From positions 1 to 64,000 of the forward strand of contig KV918853.1 of assembly GCA_002049455.2 (NCBI GenBank): 64,000 bases of DNA. The letters run 5' to 3'. Positions 31,110-41,507 of this stretch are shown here, one piece after another. The notes under the pieces are model-generated. The model ran no database searches. It saw only the letters and a program-made list of their open reading frames with translations, and was not told the DNA's origin. A program made the translations under genes and the position numbers. Every line of letters begins with the position of its first letter. Within the stretch, counting starts at the first letter, position 1. This stretch comes from Porphyra umbilicalis (taxonomy: Eukaryota; Rhodophyta; Bangiophyceae; Bangiales; Bangiaceae).

Positions 31110-31490
31110 GCCCTGGGACGCTGTGCGCCCGTTTTCCCCCATACCCACAGGCGCCCCTGACCGCACCCCCTCTGTGGTGCCCCATCGACGCCGTTTGCTT
31201 TGGCGCTTTTCGCGCCTTGTGGTGGTGCGCGCGCTTTTCCCCCGCGCCCACAGGCGCCCCTGACCGCACCCCCTCTGTCGTGCCTCATCGACGCCGTTTG
31301 CTTTGGCGCTTTTCGCGCCTTGTGCTGGTGCGCGCGCTTTTCTCCCGCGCCCACAGGCGCCCCTGACCGCACCCCCTCTCTGGTGCCTCATTCACGCCGT
31401 TTGCTTTGGCGCTTTTCGCGCCTTGTGACGGATCACGCGCTTTTCCCCCTCGCACACAGGCGCCCCTGACCGCACTCCCGCTTTGGCGCC
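31110..31490. repeat. 103-bp tandem repeat, about 3.5 units
   Basis: GCGCCCCTGACCGCAC recurs at 31151, 31254, 31357 and 31460, exactly 103 bp apart, with the intervening GCCGTTTGCTTTGGCGCTTT block also conserved. It lies 330 bp upstream of the next gene and may affect its promoter. Confidence 0.93.
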
Positions 31491-31819
31491 CCTACGTGCC
31501 CCCTGCCGCCCCACCCAGGTTGTCTCACGAAGGGTGAGCGTGCGCCCGTTTGCCGCGCCGCCTGGCCCTGCGGCAAGCGTGGGCGGGTCGGTCTCACCGG
31601 CTGGGGCTGACCGCGCAAGACACTGAAATGGTACATATACGGGTGTCCGAGGGGTGGAGGAGCGTGGCGTCTGCTGCCCACCGCGTCCATCACACAAGTC
31701 TGACCACGACCCCCGTTTTCGTGACCTGCACCTCTGCCGACTCCCTCGCCCCCTTCTGCACCAAACACTGGCCCCCCCCCACTCGTTGTGAGCACCTGCT
31801 CGCTTCGTCGCTTTCCATC

Positions 31820-34642
31820 ATGGGCGGCCGCCGTACCAGCCACCAAGCCCCGCGCATGTCCGCAGCTCCACAGACGGCCGCGTCTCTTGCGGCGTGGGAG
31901 CGGAAGCACCGGCGGCGGGAAGAGATTGATGACGCGGCCTGGGAGCAGCGGCGTCTGGCGGACCGCGACGCTGCGGTAGCCGCCCGCATGCGAGCCGCCG
32001 CCGCCACCACGACTGCGTCGGCTTCAGTTGTCGCCGCGCAGCCGCCCCAGCTGCACACCCACTTGCCCGGGTCGCAAGCTGGTGAGCAGACCGTCAATGC
32101 GTCCGGCCTCGCCCATCCGTTTGGCCATTGGGCATCGTATCCAAATCTGGAGGCTCCCGGCGCTGCGCGGGCTGCTGCTGGTGTGCCCACCTTCAACAAC
32201 GTCGGCAACCGCGGACTGCCGGCTGTTTGCGCCCCCCCCGTGCCGCCGCCCACGGGCGAGGGCACGCTCGGATCTCAAACCGTCTGGAACCTGGCTGGTT
32301 TGGTCACCGAGCGCGGCGACGCCGGGGCGACCGACGTGCAGCAGCGCGCCCCGTTCGGGCCCAACCAAGGGGCGCCGCTCATTGGTTCACCTTCCATTGT
32401 CCCAACTTTGCCATTTTCGTCGCCCGCCCGCCCCATGTCGATGACGCCGATGCCCCCGTCCGCCCGGCCTTCTGAGTCAGCGGTTGTGGAGACGGCAGCT
32501 TCCACTCCCGGCAGCGCGCCGCCGTCGGTCTCGCTCATGACAAGCCCGTCAGCCGCAATGGCGGTGGCGGAGCCCTGGACGCCTGCACAGCCAGTCGCTG
32601 CTCTCTGGCCTCGTACTCCGCCGGCGGCCCTGTCGCCTTCCCCTGATCTGGAGATGGAGCACGCGGCAGCAGCGGCGGCGGCTGCGGTGGTGGCCGCGCC
32701 GCTCTCGCCGCCACCGGCCTCTCTTTCTGCAGCTTTCGCACCTAGCCCTGCCCCTCGTCGTCGCGGCGGCACAAAGACCGGTGGGGGGACCAAGCGGCGG
32801 CAGACGGACGCGCCGTCGGCCAAGGCCGCGGCGCCTCGGAGCAAGAAGAGCAAGGCGGCCGCCGAGCGTGCGGCAACGGCTGGCGGCGGGGCCGGGGCGG
32901 CCGCAGCCCCTAACCCGTCCTCACCGACGCCTGAGGCCGCGGCTGCTTGGGGCCTGGTTAAAGGAGAGGTTGACGCGGCCGTTCGCGATGGAACGGAGGC
33001 GCTTTGGGCTGCGCTTAAGCAGTCAAAGGTGCAAATCGAGCATCTGCAGGCCAGCGCGAGCCGCCTTGAGCAGCGCGTTGATGCGCAAGGGCAGGGGAAC
33101 GTGCGGACGGCGCTGGCCGTCGCGTCGTTGCGCGTAGCCGTCAAGAGCTGTGTCGGCGTGCCCGCAGCGCACAAGGACGGTGGCAGCGGCAGCGGCAGCG
33201 GCAGCGGCAGCGGCAGCGGCAGCGGCAGCGGCAGCGGCAGCGGCAGCGGCAGCGGCAGCGGCAGCGGCAGCGGCAGCGGCAGCGCGGTCAAGGACGAGAA
33301 GCCGGTTATCGACCGTGAGTTGGCTAAGGTTGCCGCCATGGCGCTCGCTCCCGACAATGAGGAGAGGGCTGCTCAGCTCCGGCGCCCAATCCGTAGCGCC
33401 GTCAAGAGCCTAGTCGCTACGACTAGAGTCACGCGCGAGGTTCTAATGGACTCGGCGACGGCGACGGCTTTCATCAACGAGCAGACCATGAAGGCGTTTG
33501 AGATGTCATCGGGTGTCGCGCACAGCTACCTCATGGACTTTATCTACTTCCCCTCGGCCATCAAGGACGCCGTGCCGACCCTCAAGCGGCCGCACACAGT
33601 CATTGTCGCCACGATATCCCACGCCGTGGCGCAGCTGCGGGAGTTCGTACTCAAGCCGTACTTTAAGGTGCTCGGGTTCCCCTACAAGGCGATGCCGCGC
33701 AGCAAGGCCGAGAAGTGGTGCAAAAACGACAGCTTCCTCACGTCTTACAAGGGCGAGAAGGCGGTCGTGGCCGCTGCCAAGAACCTGTTCACAAAGATTG
33801 GCGGCAGCCACCGCATCGTGAAGGACACAGGCGCGGGCGGGCGCTACCACGTCAACATGACCGTCGGTCATTACTCGCTGATTGCGAGCTTCGTGCGCAA
33901 CGAGTTTGAGATAGCGCTCGACCGGCGCCAGCGTCGTCGCCAGGGCAATGGCAGCGGCACCTACTGCTACTGGGTCGATGAGATCGCCCACTCGATGAAG
34001 CACCTCGCCAAGAACCACGCGAACAACCGCATCCACGCGGGCTTCTGCATCACAGACGCCATTGACCCCGACGTTGTGGTCCGTACCAGCACCGGCGGCT
34101 ATGTGTTCACCGCTCCCGACGCCTCGTCGGCGGCACTGCCCACAACGAACAAGGTGTCCTCTGCCACGACGTCCGCCCGCCCGCCTCGCCCAATGAAGCG
34201 CACGGGGGCTGCCTCACGTCTTCCTCTAGCGTTGCCTTCTCAAGCGGCAAGCCCTGACGTCACGCCCAATCCGGCAAGCGATGGCATCTCGACGGGGGTG
34301 ATGCCCGACAACAACGAACTTGGTGTCGGCCCCGACGACGACGGCCGCCCCTCCGACGGCCAGTCGAACATGCGGGCCTCTGGAATCGTGCTGGTGGTGG
34401 ACGACGACGACGCCAACGATCGCGCCGGGGCAGCGGCGATTGGCCTCAAAGAGGATGGCGCGGACAGCGACATTGCGGGGGTAATGGGGTGGAGAGCGAC
34501 GAGGGGGGGGGGAGCGACGGGGAGGGGAGCAGCGACGTCGGCTGCCGCACATCCTCGACCGACGACGACGACTCGGACAGCTCGCACACGGGCAGCCGCA
34601 GTGAAGACGACGAGGAGGACGGGGAGGTGGGCGGTGGCGTGA
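31820..34642 (+). CDS. Orphan large protein with Ser-Gly tract
   Basis: From the ATG at 31820 about 940 aa. Residues 1-330 are Ala/Pro/Ser-rich and likely disordered. A basic segment follows (RRRGGTKTGGGTKRRQTD, then PRSKKSKAAAERA), probably a nuclear signal, then a short coiled coil (QIEHLQASASRLEQRV), 17 Ser-Gly pairs encoded by a GGCAGC microsatellite, and a well-formed globular region of about 300 residues (for example SYLMDFIYFPSAIKDAVP, VLKPYFKVLGFPYKAMPR, YHVNMTVGHYSLIASFVR, YCYWVDEIAHSMKHLAKN). I do not recognise it. Near the end, G runs at 34477-34512 probably hide a 1-nt indel: the alternative frame gives a Ser/Asp/Glu-rich tail ending at 34647, more natural than the Arg/Thr-rich one. 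Possibly transposon-derived or chromatin-related; function unknown. Confidence 0.75.
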   Translation: MGGRRTSHQAPRMSAAPQTAASLAAWERKHRRREEIDDAAWEQRRLADRDAAVAARMRAAAATTTASASVVAAQPPQLHTHLPGSQAGEQTVNASGLAHPFGHWASYPNLEAPGAARAAAGVPTFNNVGNRGLPAVCAPPVPPPTGEGTLGSQTVWNLAGLVTERGDAGATDVQQRAPFGPNQGAPLIGSPSIVPTLPFSSPARPMSMTPMPPSARPSESAVVETAASTPGSAPPSVSLMTSPSAAMAVAEPWTPAQPVAALWPRTPPAALSPSPDLEMEHAAAAAAAAVVAAPLSPPPASLSAAFAPSPAPRRRGGTKTGGGTKRRQTDAPSAKAAAPRSKKSKAAAERAATAGGGAGAAAAPNPSSPTPEAAAAWGLVKGEVDAAVRDGTEALWAALKQSKVQIEHLQASASRLEQRVDAQGQGNVRTALAVASLRVAVKSCVGVPAAHKDGGSGSGSGSGSGSGSGSGSGSGSGSGSGSGSGSGSAVKDEKPVIDRELAKVAAMALAPDNEERAAQLRRPIRSAVKSLVATTRVTREVLMDSATATAFINEQTMKAFEMSSGVAHSYLMDFIYFPSAIKDAVPTLKRPHTVIVATISHAVAQLREFVLKPYFKVLGFPYKAMPRSKAEKWCKNDSFLTSYKGEKAVVAAAKNLFTKIGGSHRIVKDTGAGGRYHVNMTVGHYSLIASFVRNEFEIALDRRQRRRQGNGSGTYCYWVDEIAHSMKHLAKNHANNRIHAGFCITDAIDPDVVVRTSTGGYVFTAPDASSAALPTTNKVSSATTSARPPRPMKRTGAASRLPLALPSQAASPDVTPNPASDGISTGVMPDNNELGVGPDDDGRPSDGQSNMRASGIVLVVDDDDANDRAGAAAIGLKEDGADSDIAGVMGWRATRGGGATGRGAATSAAAHPRPTTTTRTARTRAAAVKTTRRTGRWAVA
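33182..33283. repeat. GGCAGC hexanucleotide microsatellite (17 copies)
   Basis: 102 bp of uninterrupted GGCAGC inside the orphan gene, in frame as Gly-Ser. Length variation would change the protein without shifting frame. Confidence 0.98.
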
Positions 34643-34647
34643 TTTGA

Positions 34648-35062
34648 GACCACGTGCGCTGTGCGTGAGTCGTGATACCTGCCGTGATGCGCGCTTTTTC
34701 TGTGTTGTTTGCTTTCTGTTTGGGTGTCGATGGCGCCGCTCCTGCAGCTCACCGGTGATGTTTCTTGGATGCGATCGATAGACAATAACGTCAGTATGCC
34801 AGCGCAGTTTGTGTTGTTCGAAACGTATCATCAGGGGCCGAGTGATCGCGCGCACAAAAGCGTGCAGGTGTGGTCTGTTATTTCTTCCCCCGCTGTCAAC
34901 AGGCTTGTGTCTCACATACAGACACGGCATTGGCAGACGACTTCATGTCCGGCGTCCAATAGGAGAGCAGTTCTTCCGCCGTCGCGACGCTGTGCATCTG
35001 AAACGGCCGAGCCTGCCGAGGATCACACGCTGTCGCTCCGGCGGGCCAGGTGCAGCTGGGCA
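34648..35062. other. Intergenic
   Basis: Unique moderate-GC DNA without a gene. It ends where a small inverted-end repeat begins. Confidence 0.4.
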
Positions 35063-35245
35063 GTCACGGGCGGAACGGGGGACTACGCCATCGGTTGGAA
35101 ACGCCCATCCAATTCCCCAACGCTATCCCAACCAAAACGCGTTTGGTTGGGCGGAAACGCCCATCCATCCCCATCCAAAAGCCCATCCATCCCCATCCAA
35201 AGCCCATCCAAATCGCGTTTGGATGGGCAGTCGGCGGGCCGTGAC
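35063..35245. mobile_element. Small hairpin element (183 bp) with CCATCC/GGATGG motifs
   Basis: It starts GTCACGGGCGG and ends CGGGCCGTGAC, so the ends are inverted. The interior is full of CCATCC and GGATGG pairs that can fold. It sits next to the right-hand part of a longer dispersed repeat, and a relative in inverted orientation is at 21251. Likely non-autonomous. Confidence 0.6.
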
Positions 35246-35916
35246 GATGTCGGCGCGCTCGGCGATCAAGCGGGAGACCGCCCCCGCGCTGAGAGCCCGC
35301 CGCGGAGCACGGCTCTTTCATCCTCGCTTTTTATGCTCACCGGAACAATCAGCGAGGGCGTGTAACATGCGTGACAGACACCCACGCAGAGGGGAGCTCT
35401 GGGCGCCCTTCCCTCACCGCTCGGGGCGGGCGCAGCAGAAAAGCTACTCGCGCGCGGGCGCTCGCGCCAGAGCTCCCGCCCGCCACACAGCGCTCGCCGG
35501 CGGACCCCAACGCATGCCTCTCCAGCGCGCCGGGAGCGCACCTTATGTTTCTTGCGCTTCGCGCCGGCCCTACCGCGGACCCTACAGCAACAGCACAGCT
35601 GCACGTCGTGTTAGCAGGTCGGGAAGGGCACGGGTGGCGAGCGCCTGACGGATATCTCCCGAAAAATCAGGACGGATCACGCTGCGTCGTTGATTGACCG
35701 GTGGCTGCCGATTCGGATGTCCGAGGCGCGATGGACGACCCGAGGGGCGGTCAACAAAGACGGCTCCGTGCGGTTGCACCGTCGCCACGTGTACCCGGAG
35801 TACCGTGGACACTGGCTGGTTGGCGGTCACCGCTGTATTGCAACGGCCAATGCGCTGGATCTCGCATGGGTGTGGCTGTGTACTGTATGCACCACCGGAC
35901 CTCGACGGGTAGGCAT
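35246..35916 (+). repeat. Dispersed repeat copy 1, left part
   Basis: From GTCGGCGCGCTCGGCGATCA onward this matches 38290-38950 in the same orientation with perhaps 15-20% difference by eye. Frames inside are not conserved between copies, so I treat it as non-coding repeat. Confidence 0.88.
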
Positions 35917-37998
35917 CGTCAGCTTCCGGTAGAATCCCCATCGGGGGGGTGTTCGGTGGGCATCGAAGCCCATCGAATCGGGTGTCCGGTTGGAACTGAT
36001 GGGGCCCCGATGGGGACAATGCCCGGGGGGAATCGGCCTCATCGGGCACCCATCGGCGAAAGTCACGAGACCGAGGCTGCTGACAGCTCTTGTGCGACCA
36101 ACCAGAATCCCAATATGCACATCATGCCTCAGGAGCCTTTTGGAAGGGAATGATGCAGGCAAGTTGCAAGTGGGTGTACCGAGGGGTATTGATCGTGACC
36201 GGTGGTGACACCTGTCCAAGAAACACGCGCGCCTGGGCGTGTTTCTCTTTTTCTTCGCCATGCATTTCTTGTTCAGCTAGGACGATTCTGATGACGTACG
36301 CGTGGTGTCTGGAACGAGAAAAAAGTGCCCATGGCGATGCATATGCGAACCAGGGCAATACGCGTACTGAGAGAAGTGGGTGCAGGGCTCGTCGCGGCGG
36401 CCGGCCGGCCGCTTCCCGTGCGCCGGCGGTGGGGACGGGTCCACCGCAAGCCCTACAGAACTCTAGGAAGACGACCCGCCCGTTCTGCCTTGCCCCCCCC
36501 CACCGAGGACCGGCTACCAAAATCAGTCGACCATGACACCCCACTGCCACAGGGGCGACGCCCTCCCAAGTGCGCAGCCGGCGCCGGCACGGTCCGCGGC
36601 GACCTCCCCGGCGCCACTGACATCGGCGCAGCAAAGGTCGCCGCAGCGAGCGGCTGCGGCGCGCGGGTAGCCGGACGGTCGGACAAATGAGAGAGGCCTC
36701 CCTGTGGATGCAGCGCCAGCTGTGCGGCAGCCGGTGGAGATGGCCGCGGCCATGGTGGTGGCGGGGCGGCACGACGTGCACCGCAGCTCGTGCGGTCGAA
36801 AACGTCCCCGTCCACCACTGTGCCGCAGGCAGCTGGGTCGCCGCTCGCCACACAGGACCGTCGCCACCTTCCTTCCCCCCAGCCCCGACCAACGCCCACG
36901 CAGCTCCAACGTACCATCCCACTGGCGCGTGGGGGTGGCCGCAAGCAACATGGCTTGAGCCCCGGCGGGCGCGCGACGGACCCACCGCCAACGGTGGCGG
37001 CGGCGGCGGCGGCAGTGGCAGCGGCGGGGAGCCCCCACGGGCGGCACCCCCTGCCGCGGCGACCCGACCGCGGCGCCCCCCCGCGTGACAGCGTCGCAGA
37101 CGGCGCGGCATCCCCCCCGCGCCGGCGGCACGCCGCCGCCCGACCGACCGCCGCCGCCCGGCCAAGCGGCGCGCGCGGGGGCGCGCCGAACGGGAAAAAA
37201 GTCGTACAGCCGCCGGGTCAGACGGCAAAGGGACGACAAGCAAAAAAAACAAAAAAAACGCAAAAAACGCAACAGCACCGCCACGCGCACGGACGCAAGG
37301 CGGAACGCGCGGCCGACGCGGCCGACGGCGTCGGGTCGGTTCCGTCAGCCACGGCGGCGTCCCCACCGCCACGGTGGCGGCGGCGGCGGCACCACTGCCC
37401 CCCGCCCCACCCCCCCCCCTCACACGTGCACGAAGAGGACGAGGGTGCCGCGGACCCCCCCCCATCACCCCCCCCCCCCCCGCTGTTTGGTTGCTGACCG
37501 TCGTGCCAGTGGCGGCGGTGGAGACGGTGGTAAGCAGCGAGCCGCTCGCATCGGTGGTCTGGTAGGGGAGCGGGAGGGACGAGGGGGTCGGGGCAAGTGG
37601 TGAGGGTGCCCATGTGGATCGCAGGCGAGAGGCAAGACGGTCACACGGCGATCAGACGACGAGTCGCTTGAAGGCGTCGAACCCAGGCCAGTGCATTTGG
37701 CAGCCAAAGACACCATGTTTGATGGTAACTCGCCTTCGTCCTAGTCCTTATCTTCACACGTGGCATGCTTTACATCAGCACCCTTGCATGACGAGCCTCG
37801 GCTGTCGGCTGTTCGGCCGGGAACTCCGGGCGGGGCTCGTGAGAACGCCCATCGGAACCCCTGTTCGGTGGGCGCTCGATGGGCGTTCGATGGGCCTCAT
37901 CGGGTCCCATCCGGCCCCATCGAAACGCCGATTCGATGGGCTTGGGCGCCTGGTGGGGGCCGATGCAGCCAGTTGGGGAATTCTTCCGAAAGCTGACG
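35917..37998. mobile_element. Inverted-arm element inserted in repeat copy 1
   Basis: It starts CGTCAGCTTCCGGTAGAATC and ends with the inverted relative (...GAATTCTTCCGAAAGCTGACG). Diverged inverted arms of about 170-190 bp, rich in GATGGGC, occupy 35917-36085 and 37826-37998. The intact copy of the host repeat at 38203-39105 shows the empty site (GGCATCGGCCCC), so AT appears duplicated at 35915-35916 and 37999-38000. The 1.7-kb interior is low-complexity GC-rich DNA. A 235-aa plus-strand frame (36790-37497) with a Lys/Gln/Thr-rich patch is the only candidate gene and is weak. Superfamily unknown; long arms suggest a MULE- or foldback-type element. Confidence 0.75.
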
Positions 37999-38105
37999 AT
38001 CGGCCCTACGCCGATGCGAAGAATGGGTACTGAAGTGCGGTTGGCGGGTGGCTGTTGGCATGGATCCCCGGACACGTCAGATGAAAGCGAACCGTCTCAG
38101 GTTGG
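37999..38105 (+). repeat. Dispersed repeat copy 1, right part
   Basis: ATCGGCCCTACGCC and then GGTTGGCGGGTGGCTGTTGG match 38937-39105, completing copy 1 on the far side of the inserted element. Confidence 0.85.
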
Positions 38106-38202
38106 ACGCTCATCTGGACGCACTATACATAGGAGTGGCGGGAGGCAGGGCGTCAGGCCGTCCAGAGCGTCCAAGAGCGCGCGGCGGCGCGGCGACAAGA
38201 GA

Positions 38203-39105
38203 CACTTGTCCCCACGCCAGGCTCGGGAGGGGGCACGATGGGAGAAGCGCGGCGCTGGGCGCCGCTATTACACATGCGGTTGGGTAGGTAGGGATGCCGG
38301 CGCGCTCGGCGATCAGGCGGGTGGCCACCCCCGCGCTGAGAGCTCGTCGCGGTGCACGGCTCTTTCACCCCCGTTTTTATGAGGGCGTGTAAATTGAGTG
38401 ACAGACACCCACGCACAGGGGAGCTCTGGTCGCCCTTCACCTCATCGCTCGGGGCGGGGCAGCAGAAAAGCTACTCGCGCGCGGGCGCGCTCGCGCCAGA
38501 GCTCCCGCCCGCCACACAAGGCTCGCCGGCGGACGCCAACGCATGCCTCTCCAGCGCGCCGGGAGCGCACCTTATGTTTCTTGCGCTTCGCGCCGGCCCT
38601 TCCGTGGATCCTGCTGCAGCTGCGCAGCTGCACGCCGTGTTTCCACCTGGGGAAGGGCACGGGCGGCGAGCGCCTGACAGATATCTCCCGAAAAATCTGG
38701 ACTCATCACTCCGCGTCCGTTGATTGGCCTGTGGCTGCCGTTTCGGACAACCGCAGCGCGATGGACGACCCGTATGGTGGTCAACAAAGACAGGTCTGTG
38801 CGGTGCACCGTCGCCAGACGTACCAGAACTACCGTGGACACTGGCTGGTTTGGGTCACCGCTGTAATATGCAACGGCCGATGCGCTGGTTCTCGCCTGGG
38901 TCTGGCAGTGTATGCACCACCGGGACCTTCATGGGCTGGCATCGGCCCCTCACGCCGTGACACTGGCCTGGTTTTACAACGGATCTTTCGGTCTGAAGGA
39001 GCCCAGTGTGTGGGTGAGAAATGGGTAGCGCGGTTGGCAGGTGGCTGTTGGCGTGTACATATCCCCGGATACAGCAGGTGCAAGCGACCCGTCTCAGCTT
39101 GGACC
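38203..39105 (+). repeat. Dispersed repeat copy 2 (uninterrupted)
   Basis: Same orientation as copy 1 and free of the insertion. Its first 90 bp also match 21146-21260. It contains the near-identical phrase ACACCCACGCANAGGGGAGC and the shared TTATGTTTCTTGCGCTTCGC. Long ORFs crossing it are not conserved with copy 1. Confidence 0.88.
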
Positions 39106-39707
39106 GGAAGCCTTGCGGGCTGGCATCATACGTTTGGTCAATGGAGATCTCTGCTCTCTCCTTTGTCCTCGATACATCCGCCCGCGCGGCCAAGCAAGCG
39201 GGCGTGGAATCAGCACCGGGGGCTAACGCGCAGAGTCGTCGGCGGCTGGGTGTTCAATGAGAAATCAGCCGCCCCGCCAGGAGGACGCGCGGGAGACAGA
39301 AAATAGCAGCAGCCAGCAGCGTGGACACCTCCCGTCTGCATCGTCTACGGTACAAAAAAAAAAGTCACCGCGCGGCAGGCCGCAACGGGCAGGCGCCCAC
39401 GTCCCCCCACGCGGACTCGACTGCTGGCGCGCAAGCAGTCACCCGCAGCCCGCGTCGCACCCCACGCGCGCCGCCCCGCGCCGTCGCGGCGCGGGCCCGC
39501 TGCCACGCCCGGGGCGACCGACCGGGTGTGGGCCGGGGGCGGGCGCCAGCACCGCGCCGCCGCCGTCGACGGCCCCCCCGGGAGCGCGGCCGCCGCGCAG
39601 GCGGCCGCCAGGTGCCGACCTGGCAGCAATGGCGCCGCCGCCCAGCCGCCGCCCGCGTGCCGCGGCCGCGGGCGCGTCGGGCCTCTCGCCCGCACGGGGG
39701 CCCCCAT
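39106..39707. other. Intergenic, increasingly GC-rich
   Basis: An A10 run precedes AAAGTCACC near 39355. No supported gene. Confidence 0.4.
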
Positions 39708-39765
39708 CGCCGCCGGGGGATGCACGCCGTGCACGGCCGTGCACGGCGTGCATCCCCCGGCGGCG
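39708..39765. repeat. Perfect 58-bp palindrome
   Basis: The sequence centred at 39736/39737 (…GCACGG|CCGTGC…) equals its own reverse complement over 58 bases with no spacer. A 14-bp palindrome CGTCACGCGTGACG overlaps its end (39764-39777). Confidence 0.97.
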
Positions 39766-39794
39766 TCACGCGTGACGCGGCCGGCCGCCCCGCC

Positions 39795-39820
39795 AGCAAG
39801 TCCGACCCGCAAGTCGGACT
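39795..39820. repeat. Perfect 10-bp hairpin
   Basis: CAAGTCCGAC and GTCGGACTTG flank a 6-nt loop. It lies 30 bp from the 58-bp palindrome. Confidence 0.9.
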
Positions 39821-41507
39821 TGTGTGTCGGAACAGCGCTTCACACGGCGGCGGCGACCACGGCGGGGGGCGCGCCCACGCGCCGCACCACCGCATGACGG
39901 TGCCGCGGTGGGGGCCGCCAGACGGCTGCCGCGAGGCGGCGGCGGCGGCGGCGTCGCTGCGGCACGGGCGCTGACGGTCAGCCGCTCCTCACCTCCCCCC
40001 CCCCCCCCCCCCCCCCCCCCCGCCCCTTCCCCTCCTCGTCTCCTCCCCCGACGGCGCACCACGCGCACCGCGCGGCGCGCCGCGACCGGCAACGGTGCGC
40101 GTGGCAGCGGGGCGAGCACGCGGGCGCGGCGGCCGCCGCGCGCCGCGGCGCGTGACTGGCCCGCCGCCCCGCCACGGCACCTTTTTTTGCTCCCGCTGCG
40201 GAGTTGGGTGGCGGAGCGGGGCGGCGCGGGGCGGCGCGCCTGACACCCGCAGCACCGGTCGGGGGGGGCGCCCACCGCCGGCGGCGGCGCGCTCGGCGGG
40301 GCGGCGGCGGCGCCCCCCTTTTTTTTTTCCTCGCGCAGCTGACGGAGGTGCAGTTGGGAGAGGGGGGGGGGGGCGGGGGGGCGGGAGCCGCCGACGGCGG
40401 CGAGCCGACGCGTGCGCGCCGCGCCACGTCGTCGCCGCCCCGCCTGGCGAGGCGGGCGCGCGCCCCGCGGCCGTGCCGGCGGCGGGCCGTCTGGCGGCGC
40501 CGGTGGGGTCCCCCCCCCCGCGCCGGGGGGTGCTCCATCGGGCGCACGGACGCCGCGGGCGTGCCGCCCGTGCGCCGCCACCGGCGGCACCTGCCCCGCC
40601 GTGCATGGTTGGGGGTGGTGGGCGCCCACGGTGCGGGTGCCAATGCCATCAAGGAGGCGGTCCGTGGCGCACGGGCATGGCGGCGGGGGGGGTGGGGTGG
40701 CGCTCTGACGGGGGGGGGAAGCACCGGTACGGGCGTGGGGGGTGTCGGCTGCCGCCGAGGAGCGTCGGCCATCCGCGGCTGGGGGGGGGGGGGGGGGGGG
40801 GAGCTGCCACCGTGACGCCGTCACCCACCCCGAGAGCGTCGGCCGTGCCGTCGGGTGGGCGTCGGCGGGGCCGGTGTCCATCCCCATTATGGGGACGCGC
40901 GGCGTGTCGGGGGTGTTGCGGGTGGGGGGACGGGGGGGGGGCCCTGCCGCCTGCCGGCGCGCCCTTGGTGGCCACGCGGTCGACTGCGGGAGGCGCCCCG
41001 TTGACGGCGGCCGCCGGTGGGGAACCCCCGCCACGGGTTGGCGGCATGGACAGGCCGGGCGGGGCCGCCGCCGTGGCGGGAGGGGGGGGGCGGAGGACGC
41101 GTCGTGGGGCTGTCTTCTCCCCTCGGCCCTTGGCGCCCGGCTCCATGCAGCCGGTAACGGGCGTGCGGGCGCTTCACGTGTGCCCCCCTCTGCCCGCCCA
41201 TGGGCTCCACGCCGCATCGTCAATGGGCACGGGCTTTGGCGGTGGGGGGCCGACCTGGGCGACGGCCGTGGGGGGGCTCCGCCCGTTTAAGTAGCCGCGC
41301 CCGCGTCGTCGCCGTCCATCCCGACGACCGACGCAACGTGCTCGTCGACAGCGGAGGAGCGGCCGTCTCGCCGCGACGCGGTTGCCGTTGGAACCTGCGG
41401 CCGCCGCCTGTAGGCCCCCACCACCGCCGCCGACGTTGCTAGCGCCGAGCGCACCGCCCCGTCGCTGTTGCTGACGCCGGTCGCGTGCGCGCTCACACCC
41501 CACGGTC
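39821..41507. other. GC-rich low-complexity DNA upstream of tyrosinase
   Basis: Contains long C and G homopolymers (for example C runs near 39987-40020, G runs near 40779-40800). All frames stay open. No gene supported. Confidence 0.5.

Noticed and set aside
36122..37468. 448-aa minus-strand ORF inside the inverted-arm element
   Set aside because: It is Arg/Gly/Pro low-complexity and extends into the inverted arm region; the composition explains the open frame.
38398..39306. 302-aa plus-strand ORF
   Set aside because: It lies in dispersed repeat copy 2; the corresponding frame in copy 1 is not maintained.
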